A stretch of DNA of 64,000 nucleotides, taken from the NCBI GenBank assembly GCA_019054805.1, contig JAHQIY010000014.1:1984001-2048000 (forward strand), in the 5' to 3' direction. A model generated the notes under the pieces. The model worked only from the letters and a program-made list of their open reading frames with translations. It was not told the DNA's origin and ran no database searches. Positions 23,301-34,382 of this stretch are shown piece after piece. Source of the stretch: Brachionus manjavacas. Taxonomy: Eukaryota > Rotifera > Eurotatoria > Ploima > Brachionidae. Numbering within the stretch: the stretch's first letter is position 1; the number at the start of each line of letters is the position of its first letter. Position numbers and translations under genes: made by a program.

Positions 23301-23759
23301 AAAATTAAAAAAATGATTTAAATAATTATTAAATGTTCAAAAAATTAGGTTTATATTGCAGGTATAAGAGTTCGAAAAAAAAAATACTTAAAACTCTAAT
23401 ATTCTGAATAATTTTAGAAATTCATTTCATACAAAATTTTACTCAGGTCTTCAAACAGTTGGTCCTAAAGCTTATCTAATATAAATAAATTAATAAATAA
23501 ATTTAATTTTAAATAAAAAATTGATTATTAAATTTTGATAAAATACTTGAAAAATTAATATTAATGTTAATTTAGCATTAAAAAATATTTAAATTCTCAT
23601 TTCATTTTTATTCATTTTTGAAATTGTAATTGTTTTTAAAAACTCTCAGACGCCCTTCGAATTAAATGTGAAGCTAATATAATCAAATCTTTTATTAAGA
23701 TTTATTTTGACATTGAATTAGAAATGATAGAAAAATTTAATTAAATTTGTCAATTAAAT
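20370..23759. other. AT-rich intergenic DNA, no gene seen
   Basis: About 3.4 kb without supportable coding sequence. It could hold upstream exons or introns of the minus-strand ORF at 19.75-20.37 kb. ORF 21079-21276 (+) is Lys/Phe/Ile-rich and looks random. Confidence 0.4.
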
Positions 23760-24950
23760 TAATAATAATAATAATAAAAATAATACTTGCTACGCTTTAG
23801 TCCGAATTTACCAGATATAAGCAAAATTTGTCTTTCAAAATTCTATCTAATTTGTTTTTAAATTGATCAATTGTTTTGGATTCTTTTACTTCATTTGTAA
23901 ATTGATTCCAATTTTAACAATTCTACTATTAAAAAAATTGTACCTTTGCAAACAGTTAAAGAGTTCTTTTCTTAATCTGTATCAAATACTCCTTGTTGAC
24001 AGTGTTGTTAGGTTTAATCTTTTAAGCTTCTTCATACATTTTAAATCACCAAATCCATTAATGTTTCGTTCTCTGTGATCTCTAAAGTCTATCTATATCT
24101 TTCTTCAAGCATGGATTCCATGCTGAGTCAGCATTTTCAAGATGGAATCGAACAAGACTTGTGTACATATTTTTACTGATATCATGGTTATTGAGACCAT
24201 TTAAAATTTGTCTTAGAAATCTGTATGCTCTTGCACTTATTTGTTTACACCTTTTCATTTCGGTTTTTATTATGACTCACAGATCCTTCTGTTAAAAGGT
24301 CTCTGTCAACTTGTGAACTTCATTCTCTATTGATATATATTAATCCTTTTTTGTATTTTTTTTTACTGCTACGTAATCACTTAAATTGAGTGACATGTCT
24401 TTAAAATAGAGTACTCAATTTTAGTGACATGTAATAAAAAGTGAACATATTTTAAAACTATCAAAAATTGTTAAAGCTTAAATAAAATTCTTTAAAAAAT
24501 GAAAATTAAATTAACTATGTTTTTTAACAATATTAAAACTGGATGTTTTTTTTAGCATGGATCAAATTTATTAATTTTTGAATACAAGTTATCAAAATTT
24601 AACATTACTCTTTTTAAAACCAGTGCTCATTTTTTAGTGACATGTCACTTAATTCGGATAATTACGCTAATATCGGTTTGTGATTACTTTCTCATCATCT
24701 TTTCATTTACTTCATTTAATATACAGAATATCTTGCAATTATCTGCATACGGAGAACATCTGTCCCTAAAGCTTTCTGGAAGACCTTTAATAAAAATTAA
24801 AATAGCAGTGCACCAAGAACATAACTTTGAGCGATCCCACTTGTTACATGCAATTCAGATTTTGAATGACCAAGCGCCACTCACTATGCAATAAAAAAGA
24901 TTTGATCGAATTGAGTAATTTTTCTGTGACCTTATAATTCTGCAGCTTTC
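23760..24950 (-). mobile_element. LINE relic (CR1/jockey-like), carrying a MITE
   Basis: Minus-strand reading across frames. Near 24,860-24,770: VTSGIAQSYVLGALLF with FINDLPE-like sequence, then a scrambled YADD region. Near 24,270-24,110: MKRCKQISARAYRFLRQI then SLVRFHLENADSAWNPCLKK, matching the LVRPHLEYAxxVWxP block of CR1-type LINEs. Near 23,930-23,830: RIVKI and KTIDQFKNKLDRILKD, matching the C-terminal FFxNRVVxxWNxLPxxVV...FKxxLD region. It ends in an (ATT)n tract at about 23,762-23,775, the usual 3' end of such LINEs. The MITE at 24,372-24,666 sits between the RT core and the C-terminal part. Full of stops; inactive. Confidence 0.75.
24372..24666. mobile_element. MITE copy 1 with about 30-bp inverted ends, CTA duplication
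   Basis: Ends are inverted: CGTAATCACTTAAATTGAG then TGACATGTC on the left, and TGACATGTCACTTAATTCGG then ATAATTACG on the right. It is flanked by CTA at 369-371 and CTA at 667-669 (offset 24,000), a 3-bp target duplication. Interior matches copy 2 at 36,445-36,676 (AGCTTAAATAAAATTC, AAAACTGGATGTTTTTTTTA). It includes a near-palindrome AAAATAGAGTACTCAATTTT. No ORF. Confidence 0.85.
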
Positions 24951-25289
24951 TAATTAACTTAGAATTTTAAAAAGCTGAAGTTGTACAAATTTTTAGACAT
25001 ATTTTATCAAAATCGTTTAAGAGTGCCATAGTTCTTCTGATCCGAACGCAATTTTAAAGAAAATCCAAATGAATTAAAAGTTAATCCAAATGAATTAAAA
25101 AAATCAAAAAAATTTTGGCTGACCGGTGGCTTGACCACGAGTCAGTCGTTTTTATTAATAAATTAAAAATAAAATTCGAAAGCTGCCGGTTACACGTCAG
25201 GCAGCTTATATTTATAAGCGTTCGTTGCAGTGCCAAGGCGTAGGCTCCATTTATGGTGATATGCGCCGGCTAGGCGCGTCTGCTGAATC

Positions 25290-25885
25290 GCTCAAAGTTA
25301 TGTACTTGGTGCACTGCTCTTTTATTTTTATTAAAGATCTTCCAGAAAAACATTAACATTAAAAAAATTCAAGTCTTACAAAACTCAGCAGTTCGTTTTA
25401 TACTTCAACTAAAATATGATACTCCTTCCAATATTTTGCATCATGAGGCCTTTAATAAACTTAAATTCTTAACTGTCTCGAATCGACTTTTTGAATTGAA
25501 TGATATATATGTAGCGGGAGGACTGCGTCATTCTGTTCCATTGGTTGTCAAGCTGGTTGATGAATATAAAGCGGGTTTTGAATCAAGGTCGAACAGAGAA
25601 GCAAATAAATAATAATAAGGTTAAATACCCAACTCCATTGTGTAATTGCTATCTTACTATTTCTTTTTTCTTTCCTGAACTGTTCAATACTTAAATACTT
25701 TTCACATGTCACCTCTTACAATTTATCAATTTTTAATTTTCTTTTTATTATATTTTAACTAATTTTAATTTTTCTTATATTTTTTCTTTACATTTTTATT
25801 TTATTTTGTCTTATTTTTTTATTTTTTATTTTTTTTAATCTGAAGGAGCTTTAGCTCGGCACAGATAAAACAAATAAATAATAAT
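25290..25885 (+). mobile_element. LINE relic with 3'-end signature
   Basis: Plus-strand reading starts with a GIAQSYVLGALLF block and a KDLPE-like motif (25,292-25,350), then jumps to IQVLQNSAVRFILQLKYD, TPSNILHHEAFNKLKFLTVS and NRLFELN (25,365-25,505), the C-terminal region of a jockey/CR1-like reverse transcriptase. The part between is deleted. After stops comes a T-rich 3' region ending in TCTGAAGGAGCTTTAGCTCG, GCACAGATAAAACAAATAAA (25,839-25,880). This copy links the repeated 3' signature to a LINE. The stretch just upstream (25,103-25,290) is GC-richer and unassigned. Confidence 0.7.
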
Positions 25886-26438
25886 AAATGAAAAGGAAAA
25901 TGAATTAAAATTTTATTGATCAAAAATTTCAACAAAAATCAATTTGACATAAAATTAATTTAATAGTTATTTACACAGGAGCAAAAAAGAGCTCAGGGTA
26001 CCACTAGAAGGTACTCGAAAAACAAAGAGTATTACAAGCGAACAAGCATCCATCCATCGACTTTAAATAATAACAATCACTTAGGATAAAAAGTGTTCTA
26101 AAATTTTTTATTTGAAAGCCAGTAAACGTGACAGTAAATACTTTAAAAATATAAACAACATAAATTTTAAACTTTGAGTGAAAAAAAAAAAAGAGCTAAA
26201 AATTCAAAACCAGGATGTTGATAAGAGTTTCATTTTGACACTGAAATACTACAACATGAAGAAACAAAGAAAAGAAAAAAAAAAGAATTGAGAGAAAAAA
26301 TTGCACGATTCGACAACTCTTTCGGCCACTTTATTTTTTTCTGGTTGCTGCTGTATTGAATAAAATTTAGTAATTTTTTTATTTTCTAATTTGTTTATTT
26401 AAGCCAAATATTTAATTAGAAATGAAAAAGCTTGATAT
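25886..26438. other. 3' flank of topoisomerase I gene
   Basis: Intergenic and presumably 3' UTR of the minus-strand TOP1 gene. AT-rich with A runs at 26,186-26,200 and 26,270-26,285. No ORF and no repeat recognised. Confidence 0.4.
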
Positions 26439-28628
26439 CTAGTCGTCGTCCTCTTCTTCGTCGTCCTGCTCCTGGGTCTCATCGGCCTCTTGGGTGGTGT
26501 TGGCACCGCCGTCCATGCCCTCCAAATGCGACAAGTCCCTGAGCACAATTTCGCCCTCGTAGTTGAAAAAGTGGTAGTCGGCAGTGGCCATGTCAATCGC
26601 CCATCTGAACTTGTCCCGCTGCGTTTTCGAGTAAACTTTCTCTATGGGCACATTGTGCTTTTTGCACCATCCAATACTGATTCTCGGGTCCAAGTAATTC
26701 AGTTTACTGGTGCCCAACGCTATGTCTTTGTTCTCCTCTTTGTCCGTCACTTGCATCTCAAGCTTCCTAAGACCCTCGATCAATTTTTTCACTTTGTTCT
26801 CAGCAGTTTCGAATTTTCTGAAAACAAAAAAAAAATAAAAAAAAAAATTTTTTTTTATCTAAAGCAAAAAAATAGGCTACTTTTTAGCGGCTACCGATTT
26901 CAAATTTTTCAGATCTGACTTGGCCTTTTTGAGCTCGGCCTCAGCGTCGGCAATGGCGTCTTTTTTGTCCTGTATTTTTTTCTGCATGTTCTCCATGGAC
27001 TTGGCGAACGTCTTGGGCACAGCGCGCTGATGGTTGCACAAAATGGCCACCGCTCTGTTCGCTCTGTTGTAAGTCAAGACCAAATCGTTGATGGAGTCGT
27101 GTTTGTCGGTCATTTGGTCGAGCTGTTCTTGGAGAGTGCGCGAAGCGTTGTAGGTTCTGAAGACCTTGGCGGACAGGCCGTCCATGCACTCGTTCAAGTA
27201 CGAGTTGAGAATGGTGGTGTTGAGGCGGTCGAAGAGCTCGTCTTCGCCATTTTTGTTCTCGATGAAAAGGACCAGATTTTTGTACACTTGTTTTTCGACT
27301 GCCACCTTGTTCTGGTAGCGAATGGAGTCTTTGCCGAGAAAGTCGAACTCGACCACGTGTTCGCCAACGACCTCTACGTTCTTGTGCAGCTTGATGTGCT
27401 CGACGCGCAGCGAACAACAGCCGACCGTGTCCGCTTCGTCGTCGTCCTTTTCGTTGCCGGCTCTGAGCGCCAACTTGTCTATGAAATAAATGGCCACTGC
27501 TCGCTGCCTCACCTTCATCTCTTTGCTCTTCCAGTCCTCGCTGTAATTTTGTCTTATCTTGTCTATGTAGCGGTGGAGTTTGCGCGCTTTCTCGTACTTT
27601 TGCCAGTCTCGTTCGCCCTTGACCCGCGACGCCGCATTCAGCATCACATACTTTGAATTGCCTTGCACGTTCTCGGTCCACGAGGCCAGCCAAGCGACCA
27701 TGTTGTCGTGGCGCACCTCTTTCCACTTGCGGCCCGGCGGCGCCTCGGGCACCTTGCTGCCCTTGCCACAATTGATGACCACGTCTTCGGGGTTGATGCG
27801 CTTTTTGACCATGCCCATCTTGGGATGCTCGCCGCGTCCCCTGAACAGCCCGGGCGGCTCTATCTTGTAATTTCCTATGGGTTGTTTGTGTCCGTCCCAG
27901 ATGCAAAAGCCGTACTGTTTTTTGACCTCGGCCGCCTCTTCCTTCAGCTTTTTTTTCTCCTCTTTGCTCATGGCCTTTCGCTCCTCGCTCTTTTGCTTGA
28001 AATAGTCGGCCACTTTGCTAAAGTCGCACTTTTTCAAGTCCTTGATCAACGCTCTCTCCGACTCGGTCATGAATTTGCGCCAGTCGGTGAAAAAGTTCGT
28101 GTTGAACGCCTCTTTTTTGGTGTAGTCGTGGTCGAGCATTTTGGCGTAGAAAGTCATGACCTCCTCGGCCTCGCTCTTCAGCTGAACGCGCTCGCCGTTG
28201 TACAAAAAGTGCACGTGCTTGGGCAGCGGCACGTAGTCGGGCTCGAACAGCGGGCCCTTGTGCTCCAGAGTGGTCCATTTGCGGCCGTCGGCGTACTTCT
28301 TCTCCTCCCACCAGCGCCATACCTCTTCCTCTTCTTCTTTTTTCTTGCGCTTTCGCGGCGATTCGCTCTGAGACAAATCGGCCTGCGCTGCTCGCTTCTT
28401 GCCGTTCTTGGCCTCGTCCTTGACCGGCGTCTTCGCCTCCTCTTTCACCCTCTGCTTGGGCTCGCTCTTCACCTCTATTTTGACCTTGCCGTGGCCGTTC
28501 TTGGCCGGCTCGCTCTTCGCCTTCTTCAGCTCGGGCTCGTTCTTCTCTTTTTTGATCGACGGCTTTTTGTCCGATTTGGCGCTGCTGCTCTTAGACGTTT
28601 TCGACATTTTAGCTGCCGAACTAGACAT
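26439..28628 (-). CDS. TOP1: DNA topoisomerase I (type IB), nuclear
   Basis: Two exons: 26881-28628 and 26439-26817, with a 63-bp GT-AG intron that removes the apparent stop at 26877. Product about 708 residues. The N-terminal 105 residues are Lys/Glu/Ser-rich (nuclear-localising, disordered), then the core domain ([38 protein letters not shown]) and the catalytic region with [10 protein letters not shown] (catalytic Arg), FLGKDSIRY (catalytic Lys) and [10 protein letters not shown] coiled-coil linker follows, and the second exon holds [18 protein letters not shown], whose Tyr is the nucleophile that forms the 3'-phosphotyrosyl link. The enzyme relaxes supercoils ahead of replication and transcription. 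Unusual: after the normal end ([12 protein letters not shown]) there is an extra tail of about 40 residues ending in EEEDDD. The start ATG at 28626-28628 has TTGCTTGAATAG, an acceptor-like sequence, 10 bases upstream. Family call is certain. Confidence 0.95.
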
Positions 28629-29479
28629 CTAACTTGTCCTATTCAAGCAAACAAAAGAGGGAATGATGAATATTTTTTGTTTATTTATTTATTTATTGCT
28701 AACTAGTATGTGTGTATTAATTATTTTTTTTCTATCTAACAAAAAACGACTAAGTCGCTCGAGTATTTATACTCGAAAAAAACAAAAACGACTAAGTCCC
28801 AATTTGTGCTCTATATGTTAAGCGAGAGGGTTTTTGTTCGCTTAGCATATGCATGTATATGTGCCAGTTGATTTGTGCGATCGTTTCTGCACTATGCACA
28901 TTTTTGTTCTATTTTCTAGTTCGAAAATAAAGAGTGCTTGCGAAACAAGACATGTCCGCACTTGTGCTAAACAATCGAGCTCAATTGTTCTCGCAATCAC
29001 ACAAAAAGCTTTGTTTGTTCCAATTGTTCTAAATTGTTGAGAATTGTTCGAAGTTGGTTAGAGATGTGTCATGACATGAGCAAAAGCAGAATGTGTAATT
29101 ATCATTATTTGTTTACGATTTATTTATGGTAAAATTTAAACAAAAAAAGAAGTTACAAAAAAAATAATATAAATTGAGTAGAAATGAATTTTTTTCTGAG
29201 AAAAATTTGAAAAAAAATAAAAGGGAAAAATGGACTAACGCATTAAAAAAATAAAAAAAATACCAAAAATTTGCGAATCTTAAAAAAGACTTAATTTTAA
29301 TAATTTAACGTAAAAATTATTTTATTATTAAAAATTTTGTTTAGCTAATTTAAGCTAGAAAAGAAATGTTAGTTTTATTTTGCTTATATTTTCTGTATAA
29401 GCAAAATAAATATCTGTAGTAGAAAAAAATATTTTATTTCTATAGAATTTTTATTTTCGTAATGTGGAAAAAAAAAATG
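28629..29479. promoter_or_regulatory. TOP1 upstream region with repeated and palindromic motifs
   Basis: Within 230 bp upstream of TOP1, AACGACTAAGTC occurs twice (about 28,746 and 28,787) around TCGAGTATTTATACTCGA, a perfect palindrome. At 28,813-28,850 ATATGTTAAGCGA and TCGCTTAGCATAT form inverted arms with one mismatch. The stretch 28,740-29,100 has higher GC than normal spacer. This looks like a promoter or transcription start region; no factor is assigned. From 29,100 to 29,479 I see only AT-rich DNA. Confidence 0.4.
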
Positions 29480-29770
29480 TTAGTTTTTTCTAGGTCTTCC
29501 GCGTTTTCGTCTCTCGGTTTGGCCGTTTTGATTTTCTGTTGATCGATTATTGCAGCTCAATATTTGATTCGACGTAGTCGCTGATTGAACTTGAATCGAT
29601 GGTTCGATGTTGGTGTCTATTTGCTTGAAATCGTTAACATTTAAAAGAGCAGTTGAATTTGTATCAAGAGCCGGAAGAGCCTTTTTTCGACGGCCTCTTT
29701 TAGAATTTTTCTCAATCTTAAGATCTAGAGTTGCAAATTCTAATAATTCTAATTGATATCCAATATCAAT
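29480..29770 (-). CDS. Short AT-hook ORF abutting a LINE relic
   Basis: Open frame of up to 112 codons on the minus strand (its apparent ATG at 29,816 lies in the LINE end; sequence beyond the LINE begins about 29,770). It carries two basic clusters: NSKRGRRKKALP and ERRKRGRPRKN at the very C-terminus. The second is a canonical AT-hook (GRP flanked by Arg/Lys). Between them is a Thr/Asn/Ser/Gln-rich linker. No known enzyme domain. It resembles the AT-hook tail at 12.8 kb in design, so it may be the end of another MULE-type transposase or the last exon of an unknown gene. The ORF is intact, but no upstream exon can be placed. Confidence 0.4.
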   Translation of the reverse strand: MDIGYQLELLEFATLDLKIEKNSKRGRRKKALPALDTNSTALLNVNDFKQIDTNIEPSIQVQSATTSNQILSCNNRSTENQNGQTERRKRGRPRKN

Positions 29771-30300
29771 CACATTTTTTTTCTCTTCCTTATTCAATCC
29801 TTGTGGAGCATAGGGCAATTACTTTTGACTCAAGTCGATCTTTTGGCTTTACCCTTGCTTCTCCTCATGTCATTCCCATTTCGATGAGCTCTTTCGTGAT
29901 TGTTGACCTCTATATTACTGGTGGTCGTCCTACCTTACGTCTTCTTTGATGTAACCATTGAAGGGCTTTTTTTGGTATCCGTGTTTCTTTCATTCTAAGT
30001 ACATGCGAGAGCATTCGCTGTTTTTTATTCTTAATGCATTGACTTAATGACTCTGAATTTGTTCTTCTGTATAGACCAGCATTCGAAATTTTTTTCCAAT
30101 ATTGACAACTGCAAATACTCAACTCCCAAATCTCATTGTTTATTTCAATTACATGCATTGAATCACTCCAAATTTTATAAGATATGGAAGATATGGAAGG
30201 GCTTTATAATTGCTAGTAACGAGGTGTTAACTTTTAACTTTAATTTATGTTTTATCTGCATGTTTTTATAATTTATTAGTTTCGAAAAAGTTAAAAATAA
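29771..30300 (-). mobile_element. LINE relic, C-terminal reverse-transcriptase region
   Basis: The minus strand reads ISNAGLYRRTNSESLSQ then KQRMLSHVLRMKETRIPK, KALQWLHQRRRKVGRPP, a stop, then ITKELIEMGM and IALCSTRIE. This is the conserved end of an endonuclease-type LINE polyprotein (xxRWLGHVLRMxxxRxPKxxLxW...KRGRPxxTWRRxxxxEL...WRxxVxALC), seen widely in animal genomes. The frame is open from 30,158 to 29,910 and then interrupted. It is a different family from the CR1-like relics, because it has the GHVLRM block. Confidence 0.75.
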
Positions 30301-32704
30301 CATGTAATTTATCAATTAATGTGTATACTCTATTGACGATTTACGTCCAGAATTTTTTCAATAACTATTCAGTATTTGTTTTTATTCACGTGTGTCTATG
30401 CTTAATATGTTCGTCACGCACCGCTCGTTCCTCGCAAATTAATTGTAACTGTCCCAAGTTGATTTTTGAAAACACGCTTTACACATTTATTTTGTTGCTT
30501 GTTGATCATTCTTTGACGCTGTGATTTACTATTCGTCCACTTTGAGTAAATTTTCCTTTTCTTTTTTTTAAGTGATAGTATTTTTAATCGATAAAAATGA
30601 GAACAAAGATAATTATTTTTTTCAATTAGGAAAATTGTTTTTTCTTTAATCAGAAATATTTTTTTTAAAGAAAAATAAGGTCTTTACTAAATTCATCTTT
30701 TCTAGTACGAAAAATATAAGCCCTTTTATTTGACATGATAAATATCACATGTATGTGACTTAAATGCCTTATAAATATCAATCAATTAATCAATTAAGCT
30801 TTATACTAATCATATCGATGACTAATTTTGAAAGGATTTTTTAATTGCCTTAATTAAAATGCAATATTAAAACTATGATCCAAAAATTTTTCGATTCATG
30901 AAAATAAATTTAGCCTTTTTGGAATTTTTTAATTTAGATGCGCCGAAAAAATTTGAAAAAATTTTGAAGCGCTTCTTAGATCTGAAATTGCGTTAATAAG
31001 GGAGACCCAAAAAAAATTAAATAAAATAAATGAAAAATATGCACATGATTATTTTAACATTTTAGACTTTTGCAAAAATAAATTATTCATAAAAAAAACT
31101 AAATTCTAAAAGCTTTAGTATATAATTTTAAAATAATGGGACATTTATAACCGCTTTTTTAATTTTTTAATTTTACAAAATTCTTGACTGTTTAATTTTG
31201 TTTAAGAATTTGTTTTATTCAGAAATTCATTATCGATCGAGCTTAGCAAGGCACATGTGGGGGTTGTGAAGTTCATTTCAATTCGATCGTTTCAATTCAG
31301 AAAAGCTTGAATAACTGTTTTACTAAAAGAGATGATTCAGTTCTGTAAAATGCTTAATGGTCAAGCAACTTTGCTTAATCCAAATATACATGTCTGCAAA
31401 AACTCTGCAATGTAATTGCACACTTGATTTGAAGACTTTTTAATTGCGAGCAAAATACAGACAATTGAAGAGAATTTTGCAGACTTATTTTACTGCATTA
31501 AGCAAATTTACTTTTAATTAAGAACTTTACAACCCCGCACATGTGAATCTATTTTCAAAAATATTTTTTTTGTCCATTAATTTAGTCATTTTTCAATTTT
31601 AAAAAATAAAATTTTTAATTTTAAGTGGGAATTGTTTAATTTGGTTTTATGAAAATAAAAATTTAAAGAAACCTATTTTCATATGTAAGGCAATTAAAAA
31701 AATATGCTCTTATTGACCGAATTTGACCAAATTTTTATCATATTTAATTATTTAAATGAAATAAATAAATATATAATTATTATTATTAAATAGTTTTAGG
31801 TCACCCTTCGGCAGCTTAGAATGGATCAAAGTCCTTCTTTTTGCCAAGCGATTGAAAACAAAAGAAAAATAGATTACGTTAAGACAAAAATAAAATTAAA
31901 ATAGAAAAAAATAATTAAAATAGTTGATTGCTTTATATCAAGTAAATTGCTGAAGTATTTTGTTTTAAAAGCTATTTTTTTTAGAAAAATAAAATGATTT
32001 TTAAACATTCGCTTTAATCAAAAAAATTAAATAAGAAAATGTACCAAATTTAGTGCTTTTTTGAATGAAATTCTTGGGCTTCTTTAATGTACAATTCATT
32101 ACTATAAATAACACATAAAAAATACTTTTTATTTAAAATTCAAATGCAATTTATCAAAACAGTGGGTATTTTGGTATGACTATTTTATATTTTTCATTGG
32201 TTTCAATCTGGTGCAAGACCAAGACAAGAATTGTTCAAGCTCGATTAAAGTATGCTCCAAAAAATCTAAAATTTAATAAAAACAAAGAGAACTAAATCAT
32301 TTCAAGTCCGACAGTCTCAAATACAAGCGAAACACAAAAATAAAGGCAAATTGAATTTTCCTTTTTAATTATAATTTTATATATTTATAATTTAAAATGC
32401 TTTCTAATAAAAAATTTGTTTAAATTATTCTCTTTTTTACTTTCATTATAGTAATTTATTTTTGATTTAAAAAATTATGCACGAAAAAATCCACCTTAAA
32501 AAAAAGAAAATTATAGTGTTCATCTAAATAATTTATTGTACAAATAGCCAATTAAGGCCAGCTGCTTGGAGATTGCACGCTCCCCTTTCAGCAAATTAAG
32601 CGCTATAAAAAATTTTTTTGATGTCTTATTTACAAAAAATAGAAAAATTAAATGTTAGATAATTTTAAAATTATGAAAATGAAAATTGTTTTTTTTGTTT
32701 GTTT
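30301..32704. other. AT-rich intergenic DNA with one LINE 3' stub
   Basis: No gene seen. At about 31,770-31,850 the minus strand reads GGGTGACCTAAAACTATTTA followed by an (AAT)n tract, the form of a CR1-like LINE 3' end. A GC-richer patch at 31,230-31,400 has no ORF. The rest is AT-rich. Confidence 0.4.
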
Positions 32705-33181
32705 TTAATTCAAAATCTTTAGTATTGATTTCGTTGGTTTATTTGTGGCGTTGTTGTATGACTCAATAATTTCTTTGATTTCTTCGTCAATGACAGTTGA
32801 ACGAGTTAAATAATTGATTGATAAAGCTTTAAGTCTTTGTTCGATTGTGTCTATATTTGCGATTGCGTGCAATATGTTGTTACTTGTGTTTCGATTAATT
32901 GTGAATATTATTTTGAGCGCTTTATTTTGAATAATTTGAAGCTTTTTTTTAATTTTTTTGCGGATAATATGAAATGGTAACATACTGTATTGAATAATTG
33001 AAAGTATTGTAAGCTTGTACACTGTTAGTAGTGTCCTTGTTTTGAGACCATAGTGTTTGGAACTTAATATTTTAAGTAAATTTAGCTTACTACTGCATTT
33101 GTTGATAATTTCGTTGAAATGAGACTCGAATGTTAGACCGGCATCAAGGTTGATACCTAGTAGTTTTGCTTGTTTTACCAT
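32705..33181 (-). mobile_element. LINE reverse-transcriptase C-terminal ORF (intact 158 codons)
   Basis: The minus-strand frame reads KQAKLLGINLDAGLTFESHF then NEIINKCSSKLNLLKIL, LKTRTLLTVYKLTILSIIQY and KLQIIQNKALKIIFTINRNT. This is the conserved thumb/C-terminal part of jockey-type LINE ORF2: (F/L)LGxxLDxxLxFxxHI, LNLLKxL, YKxxIxSxxxY, LQxIQNKALRxI. Unlike the other relics it is open for 158 codons to a natural stop, so it is either a relatively young 5'-truncated copy or has been retained. The catalytic palm (FADD) is absent, so it cannot act as a reverse transcriptase. No 3' signature was found just downstream. Confidence 0.75.
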
Positions 33182-33499
33182 CTAAATAATTATACACTTA
33201 TGTCGACTATAAAAAATACATTTTAGTACCAAAAAAAATTACAGCTTTAAGGTGTTTTTTCTTTAATTTTACATTTATGAGTTTTACACTCATTTTTAAA
33301 ATAAAGTACAAAAATTGTACCTCAATCGTATACAGTGAATTATTGAAATTAATTAAACAAAAATTTCAAGTTGGATCTTTTTATTTATATTCAGAAATTC
33401 TATTAAACATATTTTTGTCTTATGCCACATTTTATTAAACATGAGTAGCCTGTACCTATTTATATCAGCATAGCTTTCTTTTTATTTTATTTATTTTTT

Positions 33500-33542
33500 A
33501 ATCTGAAGGAGTCTTAGCTTGATACAAATAAACAAAAAAATA
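33500..33542 (+). repeat. LINE 3'-end signature copy
   Basis: Plus-strand TCTGAAGGAGTCTTAGCTTG then ATACAAATAAACAAAAAAATAA. The sequence just upstream is T-rich, as in the 25.8-kb copy, but no coding remnant is recognisable. Confidence 0.55.
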
Positions 33543-34382
33543 ATAATTAAAAAAAATGATTTTGTTGGAAGCAAGAATTAGCTGAAAAAAATTTATTTAA
33601 AAAAAAATAACTTCCGAAAGAAATAAAGGAAAAGTTTAATTGAATTTAATAATTAAAAAAACTAAAAAATCTTGTTGCCCCTTGGTTTAGAAGAAAAATA
33701 AGGTTGTATTAAAAAAAATCAAAAGTTTAACTAATTTGTTTGAAAACAATAAAATCTAAATATTCTTAGTTCAATTATCTTTTAAAAAAATAAATTAAAA
33801 AAAAATCACACTTTTTCATTTTTAATGAAAATTTTTATGAAGACGAAATAATATACCATTTATATTATGAGATAAATGGTTCCCCACACTTAAAACACTG
33901 TCCCTACAAACTAAAAACTTTTTAACACGAAAATGTATAATATTAAAATTGATATGTATAATAAAAAATTTTAACACAGTTATGCATTGTTCAGGAAGAC
34001 AACACATAATAGTTTGCTGTCTCTGAAAAATTTTAATAATCAGGAGAAAAAGTTTTCAAAAAGACCCAAGATAAACCACAATGAAATTTTAAATCGAATT
34101 AAGGAGATATTTAAGATAAAAGACATTTTTTTAGATTAATTGTTCTAAAAAATAAAATTTTATTTTAAAAAAAACTGCAAAAAGATTTATATATTTTATT
34201 TATACATATTTACTTAAATTTACCTTTATTTAACGCTTAAATTATTTTTAAATAACAACAATTAGGAAATAAATAAAACCATTTTATTTTTTTTATGTAT
34301 TCAATATTATTTATGCATTAAATTTTTCAAATTATAAAAATTAACGATATGCAACCTCAGTCTCAAAATCTACCAAGAAGAA

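Noticed and set aside
26877-26879. Premature stop making TOP1 a truncated gene
   Set aside because: The TAG lies inside a 63-bp intron with GT-AG ends; splicing restores the active-site Tyr exon in frame.
26941-28706. Long frames (347 and 321 codons) over TOP1 in other frames
   Set aside because: Composition is Val/Leu/Arg-rich as expected for shadows of a Lys/Glu-rich gene; the TOP1 frame contains all catalytic motifs.
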